This document shows, in pieces, positions 23,501 through 36,713 of a stretch of 60,066 bases of DNA. The DNA comes from Lingula anatina (taxonomy: Eukaryota > Brachiopoda > Lingulata > Lingulida > Lingulidae), in the NCBI RefSeq assembly GCF_001039355.2, contig NW_019775671.1, positions 197,356 to 257,421 on the forward strand. The letters are read 5' to 3'. The translations under genes were made by a program, and so were the position numbers. The first letter of the stretch is position 1. Each line of letters starts with the position of its first letter. Below the pieces are notes generated by a model that saw only the letters and a program-made list of their open reading frames with translations, had not been told where the DNA came from and did no database searches.

Positions 23501-24300
23501 TATTTGTTGTGGTCTATCAGAAACTTAACGCAACGACACATTTAATAAGGATATTTTCTTACTTGATCCTGGCTGCACCGACTGCAGACGCTGATCTTGC
23601 TCGGAATAAGCAGCGCCCTCTGGGAATATGAATGAAAGTTTCATTAAGCAAAGTCATTCAAACAGCCCAAGCGTTTCATCTTATAAAACAAATTGGCAAA
23701 ACCCTCGGAGATTTCCTCCGTTCTTACCATCCTGACGATAATGAATAATTCGGACATGTTGATAAATCTGAGCGTATCGTGGGTCCTAAAGCGATCATCT
23801 TTAATTCTGATGAGAGTACTGGAGAAATATGCCCCAACCGGTTTTGAAAAGGCTTAAGGAGGAGATCGGAAAGGGTGCTTTTAATTTTGCCAATGCAAGT
23901 AACTAAGAACCCCTTGCTAAAGAAAGACGTTGTTAAAATATAGGTTCTCTAAACGCATCTCGTCTGATTACCTACTGGAGATGATGGGATATGAAAAATT
24001 AGAGGCAAATGCAGATTCAAATACATTTGCTGATGAACAAACTTCTGAGTGACTCCCAACGTACATTGCTTGTATCAAAATGAGTTACATTGAGTGCCTA
24101 AAAACGCTTAAATACAAAATGATCATTTGCTCCATTGTCATACATAAGTTATATCATCTACTGTACTTTGCTGTATTGTCAATCAAAACTGATGTAGTAC
24201 ATACATTTGGTTCAATAAAAAAATTGTAGTGTGAAATCTGCCGTTTTGAAAGATTCACCTGTAATCGCTTAGAAGCTGTGAGTAACCGGCGTGACAGGAA
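20598..24300. other. Non-coding interval with some repeat-like phrases
   Basis: Holds a small tandem duplication of ATGAATGGTTCATA at about 20943-20971, a GCCCAC/GTGGGC hairpin at 21834-21852 followed by a C10 run, a dispersed-repeat phrase near 22340 and a high-complexity patch at 23540-23960. No exon was recognised. Confidence 0.55.
22338..22600. repeat. Possible dispersed repeat
   Basis: The phrase CTGGGGCCTGTTTCACAAAA at about 22340 is one I associate with abundant dispersed repeats of marine animals. A GGTCTAA / TTAGACC pair brackets 22529-22595. The boundaries and family are unknown, and no second copy was seen in this window. Confidence 0.3.
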
Positions 24301-24302
24301 CA

Positions 24303-24462
24303 GTACTTAGTCCTAGGAATGGAAGTCCTATTATGTATATATTATATATATATATATGGAGGTCCCATATGATGAGCACAGGTTAGGTTTAGTCCTAGTA
24401 TTGGGGTTAGTATATGGGACCTGTACAAAGTAATGGGGAACCTACGATTCCTAGCCGACTAC
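24303..24462. mobile_element. Foldback element with internal (TA) tract
   Basis: CTAGGAAT at 24313-24320 pairs with ATTCCTAG at 24447-24454, and the flanking bases continue to pair imperfectly (GTACTTAG--CTAGGAATGG). Further in, AGGTCCCATAT at 24360-24370 pairs exactly with ATATGGGACCT at 24412-24422. The decamer TTAGTCCTAG also occurs twice in direct orientation (24308 and 24389). A TATATA run sits in the left arm. These nested symmetries suggest a small hairpin-type element of about 160 bp. Confidence 0.55.
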
Positions 24463-24706
24463 CATTCCTGTCGCAACGGTTTTCGTCTCATCTGCATAGT
24501 GCTCCCAGAGTCCAGTAAACATTTGTGCTTCATTGCGATAAAAATGTTAGTAGTATTTAAGAAACGCATGAAGCCATATCTTTGCAACTGGACCCGAGCA
24601 GCAAATGTCATCATATTATTTCAAATTAAAAAACAAACTTATAGAAATACTTAAGGGCATTCTCTTATACTAGCACTTCCGAAAACTGTAATTGAATATT
24701 TTATGT

Positions 24707-24732
24707 TCTCTCTCTCTCTCTCTCTCTCGCTC
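24707..24732. repeat. (TC)n microsatellite
   Basis: About thirteen TC units with one interruption (TCGCTC) at the right end. Confidence 0.95.
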
Positions 24733-25637
24733 TTTGTTGTAATATATAACCTTCGGTCGTTCCCGCCACTTATTTGAACATTTATGCTACTGCGCGTGCA
24801 GCAGTAACATGTATGCGTCATACATTAGTACGTCATTTGGCGGATTCTTACGATCTGGGACGGACGGATTTATTAGATTCAAAGTACATGTGCAATATGC
24901 TTTTTACTGTACATTAACGTTGTGCGCCTCCCTAAAACATGGATCCACAAGGATAGCTTACCCCCCCCTTTGATTCTACCTTCTACTTGATTTGCTCTGT
25001 CTCGCTTTTAGTTCAGGCGTCTCAGCCCCGTGTTCTGTAGGTGGTGTTGGCAACGTTCATGCTCCGAGGTGCTTTTTGTTGGACCTCCATTCGCAAATAA
25101 TTTGTAATTTCCTTTACGGTCTATTAAATGACTTCCCTTTTTTCCGTGCGACTCGCTTTCCAATTACACTAATGCTTTCTTCGGGGTGTGAGGTATCCCG
25201 ATTTCCTGGAAACGGTGTCCACTTATTTATTTCTTTGTGACGGAATAAGATAGCTAAAACTAACAAAGGTTGCAACCCCGGCTGAGGAACGTGTGTGTAC
25301 CTGCCAAAAAACTTGTATATTACAGTAAAACTCGCGTTAGGCGGCACAGCTTGCAGTTGCCTAAAGGCGTTTGTTTTCCTTTGAGCAGACCCAATTTTTT
25401 TTCTTTAAACGGAGGGGATTGGGGTAATAACAGGGCCGGGGTGAACAAAAGTCGACTCCGTTTTCACAAAACGCAATTGGTTGCTTTTATCAAGTTTACG
25501 CTTGAACCCCACATGAACGTAGTTGTACTTTTCTTTAATGCCAGTTAGTTATGTACACGTTACCATACCTGTGGTTCTGCTCCGTTAAATAAGTTTTCCA
25601 TGTTCTCGTGTAGAAAAAAAATCTTGTGTAACTAAGC

Positions 25638-25663
25638 GTCTTTTTACCTCGTAGGTAAAAGAC
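25638..25663. repeat. Tight hairpin, 11-bp stem with 3-base loop
   Basis: GTCTTTTTACCT and AGGTAAAAGAC pair over eleven bases with one bulged T around a CGT loop. The tiny loop makes it a near-perfect palindrome. No neighbouring gene gives it a role. Confidence 0.7.
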
Positions 25664-25876
25664 ATGTTTATTCTCTTTATAAAACGACCCATTTTAACTA
25701 TATTTTGTTATTCTGTTTATGATACTCATTTTCGTGTACAATGTGAATACTTTGCACCACTGTTTTCCTGGCCGCTGGATGTTGTCTTTAGAGATTACTG
25801 ACAGCGGTGTTGCGAACTTTGGTCACATTGATATTTAGCTATTCAGGTAACTTCCTTCTACCAAGCACACCCTCTG

Positions 25877-25907
25877 AAATAAATAAATAAATAAATAAAT
25901 AAATAAA
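25877..25907. repeat. (AAAT)n microsatellite
   Basis: Nearly eight AAAT units, trailing into ACAGATAGATAAAT. Confidence 0.95.
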
Positions 25908-27521
25908 CAGATAGATAAATTAAAAATATTAGCGCTTCATTGTTTTTTTTTAATCCAGTTGCCCACAAGACACAATGAATTCTGTTGGTCACCACGCTAT
26001 TAGGAAAACACGATGAGCTTAAAATCTAGAATTAAGGGACGATGATGATCGTCATTCGCCCCTGAAGCAATAACAAACCTAGTGTCTTTGAAGCTGAACT
26101 GACTTACACAATAAGTCCCCAAAAAGGGGTGTTTGCGTTCCAGAACGATGAAGTATCGAACTTACAGCTGATAACAATGGCCTCTGCAGTTTGAAGTAGC
26201 AGGCTATTGGATCATGTACCTGTGCACCAGTGTTTTTGCTTGCTTTATTAGACAATCCTTCAGAGGTCGTATTTTAGCAGCTGGGGATCGTTCGCCTAAT
26301 CAGTTTTCTAAATTCGAAAACAATGCATTTATCAAATGTACGGAAGAACGCAATGGTTGGCTAAGAGGAAATTCAGTTGAACAACTGCTATGTTAAATCC
26401 TGAATCTTAGGTGTTAGCAGAGGTCGTTCCGATGCTATTAAAAATCTGAAATGAAAGACTTAATAATAAATCAACATTTTCTAAGAGAGAGAAAGAGAAA
26501 GAAGGGGAGAGTGGGGGCGAAGAAGTTGGTCGCTGTTGTAGCCTGTTGCATTAAATATTAAATAAAATTACCTTAAATATTGAAACATGTTATGATTTTG
26601 TCTGCTAGGCCTATTTTGACGTATTTTAAGGTAGCAAATCATATTCAGTTGGATGCGGTGGAGGAAGACGTCCCGCTGCGATTTCACGTAACATAAGTCT
26701 AGACATGTAAACATGACAGGTGTGGCGTCTATTATTTTTACCGCATGAGTTGGAATTCGGAAACAACGAACGATAATTTTGTTAACTTCTGAACGTTGCG
26801 ATGACCGGGCACAATAAAATAATGTCGAGGTTGCTCACAGCGATGTAGCTACGGGCATTTATTAGCAGACACCGAAAAGCCGAAGTTGAAAGATACAGAT
26901 CACACAGGGCAAGGTAAAATTTCTCGTAAAGCCGCATATTATTTTATGGTAAATGGACTGAACAGATATTAACAATTGAAAACTGGTGGGGTTTAAGCAG
27001 GAATAATGTGTTGTATTGTGTTTTATTTATCTTTTCTTGGCACCAAGCTTATCTTTTATTTAAGAATTTGTCGAGATTTGTCTGTATGGTTTACAGATTC
27101 CAGTTTAATTGTGACATCTACAAATAATCTGACATAGCATGAAGCGAGGTAACGCGTGACGTCAATTTCAAGAATCCGCTTAAGACGGGACTTAACTTTT
27201 TGAAATAAGGGCAAAATTTTGCGTCAAGAATGCCGTCTTAGAAAGCAATACAGAATTGACAGGGTGAATTCAACCTGTTGAGCAAAGGACTGTAAATCAA
27301 CAGAACTGAACAGAAATCAAACTGAAAATATTCGTGGATAAACTATGTCAGCTTTTATATTAATTAATTCAATATTAATTAATTAAAACAGCAAAGCACC
27401 ACACTGAGCCACTATCTACCACATACCTTAAAATCTCGCTTTATTTTATGTTAACTCGCGAGTCTTATTGCTATCTTGGATAATTTCTATTATATTCTTG
27501 TCACACAGAGCTGCACGCGTC

Positions 27522-27524
<3 letters not shown>

Positions 27525-27561
<37 letters not shown>

Positions 27562-27562
27562 A
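27525..27562. repeat. (CA)n microsatellite
   Basis: Sixteen CA units followed by GACACA. The plus-strand frame crossing it reads threonine-histidine repeats and is not a gene. Confidence 0.97.
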
Positions 27563-28001
27563 CGTTGGGGACGTCTGGGCTCCCGATCGTTAACCAGCAA
27601 CCGTGGCAGAGATTTGTGTTTACCATTTAATCAATCGTTGGTTACACAAGCAATTATTTCTGATAGTAGAAAGTCACTGTTAAGGGGAATAGGTTACACA
27701 AATGGCTGCATTCTCTCCAATCTAATAGAAGCTCCGTGGAATACTTTGAATGACGTCAATACATGCAGCTGGTGCTTGTATTGACGTTCTGAAACTTGTT
27801 ATATTCCAGTTACACAGCAACGGGGAATGAAAGCCAAAACCCAACCCAAACCCTATTCTCAAAGTCACGAGATTTCCTCATATGAAAGACATAATGTCCG
27901 TGTATGACGTTCATATTAGGGTGGTCCGGCTTTATATGCCAAATTCTGGCGAATTAAATCGATAAATAAAAATTATACAGAATTATGCACACACGCGTCA
28001 C

Positions 28002-28006
<5 letters not shown>

Positions 28007-28042
<36 letters not shown>
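28007..28042. repeat. (GA)18 microsatellite
   Basis: An uninterrupted GA run of 36 bases, about 450 bases from the CA tract. Confidence 0.97.
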
Positions 28043-28045
<3 letters not shown>

Positions 28046-29324
28046 ATTAAGTCCTGTCACTAACTTGAGACTGAAGCTGAAATTTGGATAGATTTTGTTT
28101 CTTCTAGTACTGCACTTAAACTGTAGTTATTGATCTAAACTGAATGAAAAGTAAACGATAGTTAAAGAAAATAAGATCTCCGTTCCCTAATTGTAACAAA
28201 CGAGATTGTCTTAATTTGTTCTATTAAGATGTATGACCTCCTGAAGATTAAACTTGTTCATGAAATGATATTAAAGAAATGGTGACAAACGTATAACATG
28301 CTACCCAGGGAATAATGTCTATGTCCTTGGATGTCATCCATGGATTATGGAAAGCTGATGATAACCTTAGCACCCATGCCCAACGATTTAGATTACGGAA
28401 CAACAAATGATTGCTGGATTTACACCTGCACATATGGGAATTGCTGAATCCTCAAACATTTGCAATTAGATTGCTGAGCAATAAAAAAAGGGCTACACTC
28501 GAAAATGGTTGACTCCTTATTACCTTTTCAAATAAACCACGTTTCGTCAGTCGATTATTAGATGATATAAATATCCAGTTTAATTAGGAGCAAACCCTGT
28601 TCGATTTTGTTGTAAACTTGAATCATTTTCCGAGACATTTTCAAGTAGAATAAGATAACACCGACCTAATATCTTCACCAACGTGTTTGCAGTGTGAGTT
28701 TGTCAACGTTACCGTTAATGTGAATTTGATGTGAACTGGCCACAAAACCTTTTAAAGGTACTTTATTGTAGGGAAAAGTCCATCAAAAATGAAAACAAGC
28801 GCTCCCAAGTGCCGAATATAGTGTTTCTGTTGCCCTTTGCCATTCAAGTTATCCGTAATACCCCCGTGGCCTAAACGAGAAAAAGCGTCATTAGAAATGC
28901 AGTTATCATCTTTGCATGGCCGCAAAAGTAGTCATATATTTGCTACAAATTACGCCATAAAGATAAGGCAAAACATAAGACGCCTGCATTTCGATTTTTA
29001 TTATTTTTTTCTCTTACTTGCTATTATCACTGCCCACACAGCTATAACGCATGCTACTTGTGTTTTGGAAATGGAAGGGAGCCTCTCTTGCATGCAAAAT
29101 GAAAAACATCCAAAATGGGACTAAATATATAATAGTCGTTGCACCGATCCCCTGCCACAACACTTATCATTCTGACGGCATCGGTTTCTTTCGTAAGTTT
29201 TCTGGGTGCATACGTGTGAAATATTTATATATTATTGCCAGTATGTGATGGTGTGCGAAGATCTGTGCACGCATGTGGTCGTATTATTGTTTTATGACGC
29301 AGGCGTAATGCTGTAAATCTTGCT

Positions 29325-29351
29325 GCCCTTCCTTACAGTTAACTGAAGGGC
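29325..29351. repeat. Hairpin containing a central palindrome
   Basis: GCCCTTC at 29325-29331 pairs with GAAGGGC at 29345-29351, and the interior carries the 10-bp palindrome CAGTTAACTG. The two dyads have different centres, so they are alternative folds. Confidence 0.5.
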
Positions 29352-31393
29352 GTATGGGGTGTTAAGTGTTTGACCACGAAGGGCAAGTGGATACGATTAA
29401 ATAGTGGGAGGCATGTAAGTTTGGTAATAAAACCTGTATCATTAAGACGACAGATTGTATATTAAAATGATTTGACCTTCGTGCAAATGTGATGGCTGTT
29501 GCTTTCGAAACATATGGAGCGTTCCTCCTCAAGCAGGACTGAATTCTCTCTGCACCATTTCTTCTGCCGTCCAACATGTAAGTTGTAACATAACTCGTTG
29601 CTTTTGTAGTAATGTAGAACTGGTAGTAAGGTGTAACATAACAAATATTGACATTGCTATCATATGTGCTACAAACCATTATTGTCTGTTATTTTATGAA
29701 ACCGTAAACTGACGGGTTTAAGAGAACAGCGTATATGACAGAGTTCCGGTGTCAGCTGAAGTCAACGGTACTTTATACGAGGCGATATATTCTCACGATC
29801 CTAATCTTATTTATCGATTGTTTCAAGGACCTGGTTTTGATTGTACTTTTACAACCGGTCCTTTTTTAAATAGCTCGTTTATACAAACATATCAGCCAGG
29901 CATCTAGTGAGCTCTTTTGTATGCACTGACAGTTGTTGAAAAGCCAACCAATTCTATTTTAAAAGCAAACTCTGTTCTCGAAATAGAATTAATTATGAAT
30001 AGTTTCTCTTTCCGGAGAAGCTATAAATAGGATAGACCTTTGTGTTTTGGAGACATTTGTTGATATAGACTTACGAATGGCTTACATTTCATTCAGTTGT
30101 CCATAAGCTGGGTCTCTATTGATAGCTCCCTGTCTGACATTCATTTATCTTAACCATTCTTACGGGCACTTCAGCGCTACTGTGTTACCCCTTTTAGGTA
30201 ACAAACCCTAGGTCTTTCCCGTTTCATTTACATTGCACAAATATATTCATAATTCATAGTACAGCGTCGTACAATTGAAAGATCTCAATGGATTTTTTTT
30301 TCACGGTCCTCTTCTCTATTCCTCACATCCTCAGTGGTTTTTCAGGATCTATCAACCTTCATCGTGAACAACAATAAAAACCAAACGTAACAAAACAAAA
30401 GTAAAAGCCAAAGCGCATTTTGGATAATAGATGTATATATAAGTATCTTCGGTGAAGTCCCAATGTCATTTACGCGCAGACTCCACCATTTTCTGTCACC
30501 TGCTTGACTGTTCAGTCTCCAGTGCTAGCGATTTAGAATGCTTGCTTGTGCATATTCCTAGAATGATTTTAGAAAAAAATTAAATACCATTAGTTAAATT
30601 TGTGTTTACGTTACATATCTTTTTTTTTTAAATTTATCTAACATGATATGGTAACATTACCACGGGCGCGCATTATCAATATATCTTTTGAAGATCTTTC
30701 ATCGATGTACACAATACGTATGGTTGCCCTCTTTACTTTAAAGGAATTAATATTTACTAATTACATCTAGGTCCATTTTTTATTAAGATAACCCGAACGG
30801 ATAGTAGGAATTTTCGATCGACTGAATGAAAAAAAAAAATACTCAGCCAGAAGGGAAATTATTTTGAAATCTCAGAGGGCACTCTAGGCCTATTAGAGCT
30901 TAATTATGACTGCAAATCCATAAGTTGGTACATTAATTTCTATATTGCCATGTTGATCTGTATATCTCGATTACGTGATGTTTCATATCTATCGAGCAAT
31001 TGAGATTTAAAAGATCCATCGTTTGAAAACGCCCATATAACAGCAATGTCCAAGCCATTGCGTACAGCAAATAGGAGTGAACAGGAACACGCCAATTTGT
31101 TCTTGCGCACAATTAGGACGTAGAAGAAGTAAATTACAACTTTATCAATGCGGAGTTTGACTCATGCCGGAACATATTTATGGTAATCAAAGATTAGGTA
31201 GAAATTGGATTGGCGGACTGGAAGATGAGGCAGAAAAGAGCAAGCTTGTGTCTGAGGCAATTATCTGGGGTGAGGGCTAATGTTATTTGCTGATGAACAT
31301 TCAATTTGATCATTGAATGAAGCGAAAATGACGGCGGTCGTGGATGGGTACTTCAGTGAGGGCATTAGGAATGCCGTACATGATTATGGTTAA

Positions 31394-31396
<3 letters not shown>

Positions 31397-31426
<30 letters not shown>
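31397..31426. repeat. (TC)n microsatellite
   Basis: About fifteen TC units with one T insertion (CTCTTTCTC) near the left end. Confidence 0.95.
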
Positions 31427-34400
31427 AGACACGCATACTCACATGCTCAAGAAGGAATGCACTCGCTCTCATTTGTGCAAACCTCACATACTAACAAGTA
31501 TATCGCTTAAAGGGATAACAACGTTCATTTTGGCCAAAAAAGAATTTTCCTGGGGTAAACAACAATTTTCCTATTCTTACCAATAGTTTATGAATCCATT
31601 CTACATTCAAATTTATTCTCTTTTTTTTCTAGAAAGTTGGCTTTTTTGTAATAATTTCTTAAGAGATTATTACAGACTATAACCATCTATGGAGGTCACA
31701 TGGTCGGATGGCAAGCACAGATCTTAGAATAATTGCCTTAAATGCTATTTTTGGTGGTGAAATAGAATATATTATATTTCCTTGGGTTGTTTGCAATGTT
31801 TTTATTGTGAAATATAGATTTCATACGAAGAGTTGTTATCTCTTTAATATCTTCCGCATCTTTTACGGTCATCGCAACGCTGCATGACTACCTTCGTTGC
31901 ATTACCTAAATGCGTCAGCGTTTGAAGGCATGTACATCCAGTATAACTGAAATAATATAACTTCAATAAAATTTGTCACAAAACGCCCCGCAGACGCCAG
32001 CCACGGACAGAACTGGCACATCTCTTTGATTAGCATGTCGGATGTTTCATTACTTAGTCCGTTTTTTTATTGCCCACCGGGGAAATATGGCCCAGCTCTG
32101 TCGATAATGTAATCTATGTTTTAACTTTGATATTCTTCGGTTAGTGACTGGTGGTGTTGATGACGTGAGAAACACTCCCCTAACGACCCCACTGGCGTTA
32201 ACAAACATGGTCAAGCTACAGCACCAGCTTGTATTAATTGGCTTGGACGATGCCGACGGAGGTCTGTGGAATTAAGGTTACGCAATGTCCTATACTTTGC
32301 TGTGCTTGGTATACCTCCGGGCGGGTTTTTTGTTCATATAATTTATTGTTCAGACTGGACCTGTGGCATTTCCTCGGAAGACAGACGTTGTTTCATTATT
32401 TTGTCATCTAAAGTATTGATTGCGCCTAATAAGACGACCCTGGCATGCATGAAGTTTCTTTGGATTGGAGACAATGTAGAAGTTTTGATATAAAGTCCTT
32501 AAACATGCATTGCTCTTCTGTTTAGACCTACCTGTACTTGTGGATCTTGAAACATTTGTTACATGTTCGTTATTTCGTTATTTCACACCACTCTAATAGT
32601 CTGCATGACTTCTGGTTATGCAATCCACTGGGTAAAATATAAATTAGATTTTTTTTGAATTGACAATTAATGCAACGCATTTAACGTATTTAGTGTCATT
32701 AGGGTTAATACTCTCAGCTAAGTAAGCTGCCTAAGCTAATTGCGGAGGCTTTCGTGCTTCCCAAAGGGCTCTGTTCAATATTCCTCAATGAAAGATAGGG
32801 TTTGCATTGTCATCTTTCAGTACAGTCATTTGTCACTACTTATTATCCATATATTCAGGACTCCCATAGGAGCAATCTTTTAAAGTGTCCTATTCCTTTG
32901 ACGATGTATTTTATTTAGTTTGTACAAATACGCGGTCCTTAGTACTGCGACCGGGGTAGCTTGAGCTTGCCCAGCTCGTAGCTTATAGAATTAAGATGCC
33001 ATCCCTTAAGGCGGATGTGAAGCTAAAGTATACAATGATTTAAGTGAAGAATGAATGTAACCACGGATAGAGCTTTTAATTTTTCATATTACAGCAAATT
33101 CTGCTGTACATAATTACGGAATCTGTCCCTGAACCTTCGACCTTTGTGTTGGAATCTTATGCCTGTAGGTTTTTAGTGCATCAATATAAGGATGTTTTGT
33201 ATTTATACGTTTGTTTCAGAAAACGTAAGCTTCATTAAGGGAACACTGAGTTCATATTACTACTATGATTACGATTGCAGATCTTGTTGCATGTTTTCAA
33301 ATTTGAAAGAGATGTGCGTACTGTCTTCCACATACAGTTACAATTTACCCCCTTTTTCTTACACTATTCCCCGAAAACAACTTTTCTTATATTTCTTACT
33401 AAGGCATCAGGAATGCAATCCCTAAGTGTGATGCTTTTTAACATAACATACAGTCTTCCACTGGTCACTGTTATTGTATATTTGCAGTGTAACACAATGA
33501 TACTACATGTAACGGTCTTGGCTCCAGGTGCCAAAGTATCCTTAGTTTACAGTTAGCATTGGTGACCCTTTCCGCATCACTGTTGCTCTATAGGCCTATT
33601 GTTTATTCTTGTCTCTGTTTGATATTTGTTCATTTGCTTGTGTTAGTGAGACATATATGCCTCATTTCAAAGTAACACTTGCCCTTTGTAGCTACTTTTT
33701 GTTTGCTTACCATATTGCAATGAGGACGTAGGATCACCAAGACAATGTGTCTAGTAAACATCTTTGCTTACGCATAGTCCATTACTTACTGAGTGCCGAT
33801 CGATTATTTTTCTCCAGAAGGAAAAGTACTCGGCTATATAGTTATGTAGTTATGGTCTGTATGGGGTCGCAGTGACCAAAGCGAAAACAGCATTAAACAA
33901 TACGATATCCCAATGGAATACTGTTGCAGTCGATCATGGTTTTTGACACGAATCTTGGTGATTGTTCTTTTCCTTTCGGTCCAAAATTGAATTCATTACG
34001 CCACCGTGTAGGAGTTTAGACAGCATGTGGCCCGCAAAAGAACAATTATGACCCAATATCATGTTTTGGTCAGTTTTGACGGTATGGGCCTAACCATGTG
34101 CGCGTAGCTAGGTATGTTACACAAGTTTACAGGGGCGTATTGCTAATAGTGCGAGAAAACATTTGGCATGTTCCACCAGAATAACGTTTTTGGAGGGAAC
34201 CAATTAATCAGAGATTCGAGTGAGCATGACAACGGTATTTAAATATTTAACGCACCCCATATATCAAAAGTTCAATTAATATCCTCGAATGACTTACGCG
34301 TGTAAAAAGGGTGGGGGGCTTTAGTTAACTATTTATAATACTGCGTTAACGTACCACACACTTCAGAACCGTGTTTACTACAACAAAGAGCAGTTGGTGA

Positions 34401-34466
34401 GGGAACATCAACAATGAGCTCGAGGTAGCACGGAGGGCAACCGTGTTTAGTGATTAAATTATATAT

Positions 34467-34489
34467 AAAAAAAAACACACACACACACA
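34467..34489. repeat. A9 run joined to (AC)7
   Basis: A short compound simple repeat. Confidence 0.9.
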
Positions 34490-36666
34490 AACATAATGAA
34501 ATGGTAATTGGCCTCTCATCGTGTATACTACTGGCTTTCAAACATCTTAAAAGAGAAGCACATGTTATGGATTCAGTTTCTGCGCGTTGTGCAAATATGG
34601 CCTTATGTCATTTTGGTATGGCACTGATGGCCTCATGTCATTAGACAATTATACAGCGCTTTGTAAGGAAAGGGAGGACACTGTTTATTAGCAACGGATA
34701 TACATTGTTGGGTTGGAGCCATCATAAACTACACGAACACTGTGACGTTTGATAGGAATATGCATAAATGGAACAGCTAGACAAACTTATGAATATCACT
34801 AGTTTTTTAACGGCTTCACTTTAGGATGTCTATGTTTAGGTAACATTTACTCCGTTGATGAATCCTCTTTCGCTAATTTCACAAGGACATTCGATACAGA
34901 GATTCTCTTAATGCAAAGATAACAAAGAAAGTACGTGTGCTATGCATTAAGGAGACAGAAACATTACCTCTGAAATATGTATAATTGCTTTCTTGAATCG
35001 ACGGAAGGAAAGATAGCGGTAACGGCGGATAAAAAATCAATGCATGACAAATAGTTCTATTTGATTTATCTGTCAGAGATGTGTAACTAAACTTGGAATA
35101 GTGTTGCAATAGGTGATTGTCACGTGATTATTTGAGTGTCACTCACTTCTGTAACGATTCCAAGACAAGATGTGATGATGCAGAGGTGATAGATTTAAGG
35201 CATCATTCATAGTTGCGCACGAAATTATTTATATTTGAGTTTACGGTTTTCATTTTAACAGTAAGACTAAATAGAAGCCACGAGTAAAGACTGGTGGTAT
35301 AAGTATAACTATTATATATATTCGTCTGGCTTTTCTTATTTGTTTTTTAAGGGATATCATGGCATGCATGGAGTCAAAAGATGGAATTCACCAAAGATTT
35401 ATAACTTTGTAAGAAACTTTAAAACCCCTTTTTTCAAAATATGAAGTCTACAACATTTACCATAATCTTAAAAGAAAATAATGTTTGACTTCTAAATTCA
35501 AAGAAAGAGGAAAAGTGCAGGTAGTGGTTTACACTTCGTAAAGTTCACGTAGATCAAATTTAAGCGGATTGGATTTGCCTGTTTTTGCACGTAAATGTCA
35601 CTAGAACTTACTACTGGTGTTTCAATTAACCGAATCAGCAGAGGGAATTGCGGAGCGATGAAATAGAAGTTACGTCACGTCTGTAAATGTGTGGGTGGCT
35701 GTAACGTTATTTCATCACGACGTAAAGGCAAAAGAGAAATATTTCAGAATTTTCGCCATATTGCAGCCTTAAAATGTCTTTCGTGATCTCAAAACAGGCT
35801 TGTTTCTATTGGAAAGCATGCTACAACAATTATTGTACGGCCGTCTCTTTCGACCAAATAAATCATATTATATAATTGAGTAAGCAACTAAAATGTATAC
35901 ACTGAATATTACAGTTGATATCCTATAATCTGATAACAATTCTTATCCAAGGTATACGTCATAAAAACCAATACAGTCGGTAAGTGTACGAAACATTGAC
36001 TTTTTTTATACCGTTTTGCTCCTTTTTCATTCCTTGTCGTATTTGCAATGCACGTGTTATTCAAATATCTGTGCGTAAATACAAAGCTTGATTGATCAAT
36101 TTATTAGTTCGGCAACAAATCAGAACTAAGAATACATCATGTAGGAATCTTATATTGTTCAAACACGTGGTTATTATGACGAGTTTGCATATTTGTGTTG
36201 TGGGTGTGCGGGTGCATTTTGACAATTGCTAATTCAAAATTTAAAAAGGATTAAAAAGTTTACAGTGAAACGCAATCAATAGAAGAAGTTTGATTTTGAA
36301 TATATTAAATCAGTCGAGCGACCAGCACCACATACTGCTTAGTATTAGCATTAAATATAGTAACGAGGAGCAAACCATTACGATTCAGTGGATGAGAAAT
36401 GTCAATGCTATAATAACGTTCTTTCCGTCTAATTTGCTGTGCAATTACATTATTCAAAAGGCATCTGCCCCCAAAAACATGTACCCGACTAAGGGCAATG
36501 CCAGAAGTGATACGATGATGTAGTAGAAAGAGGATTTTCTTCAATTAAATTAATCAAAGTCTGAAGTTTGGTATTTTTTTGCCCATTTCATATTTCTTTG
36601 GAAATTGAAGAAAGTCATTAGTTCAGTGACACCTACGATTTAGTTATGATAAAAAAAAGAAAAAAA

Positions 36667-36713
36667 TGCACACACACACAAACACGCGCGCGCGTGCGCG
36701 TGCGCGCACACGT
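36667..36713. repeat. Alternating purine-pyrimidine CA/CG tract (Z-DNA candidate)
   Basis: About 47 bases of TGCACACACACA followed by AACACGCGCGCGCG, TGCGCGTGCGCG and CACACG, almost strictly alternating and with a CG-only core. Such sequence is the classical Z-DNA former. It lies about 400 bases upstream of the CpG-rich island. Confidence 0.9.

Larger units (their letters stand above)
24463..27523. other. Non-coding interval with simple repeats
   Basis: Contains TC and AAAT microsatellites, a strong hairpin at 25638-25663, a GACGAT/ATCGTC hairpin near 26039 and a GA-rich patch near 26485-26520. Overlapping frames at 25000-25550 on both strands are unrecognised. Confidence 0.55.
28043..36660. 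other. Non-coding interval, mostly unique sequence
   Basis: No recognisable exon in more than 8 kb. Visible items are a hairpin at 29325-29351, a GGACC(T)GGTT/AACCGGTCC hairpin at 29828-29862, a TC tract at 31397, high-complexity patches at 31140-31340 and 32010-32270, an A9-(AC) tract at 34467-34489 and a TCACGTGA E-box near 35118. The remainder is ordinary AT-rich DNA. Confidence 0.55.

Noticed and set aside
25638-25663. Hairpin as a bacterial-type terminator
   Set aside because: No bacterial gene context and no U-tract after the stem.
27476-27784. 102-codon plus-strand frame
   Set aside because: Its length depends on the CA microsatellite (threonine-histidine repeats), and its start is a TTG, not an ATG.
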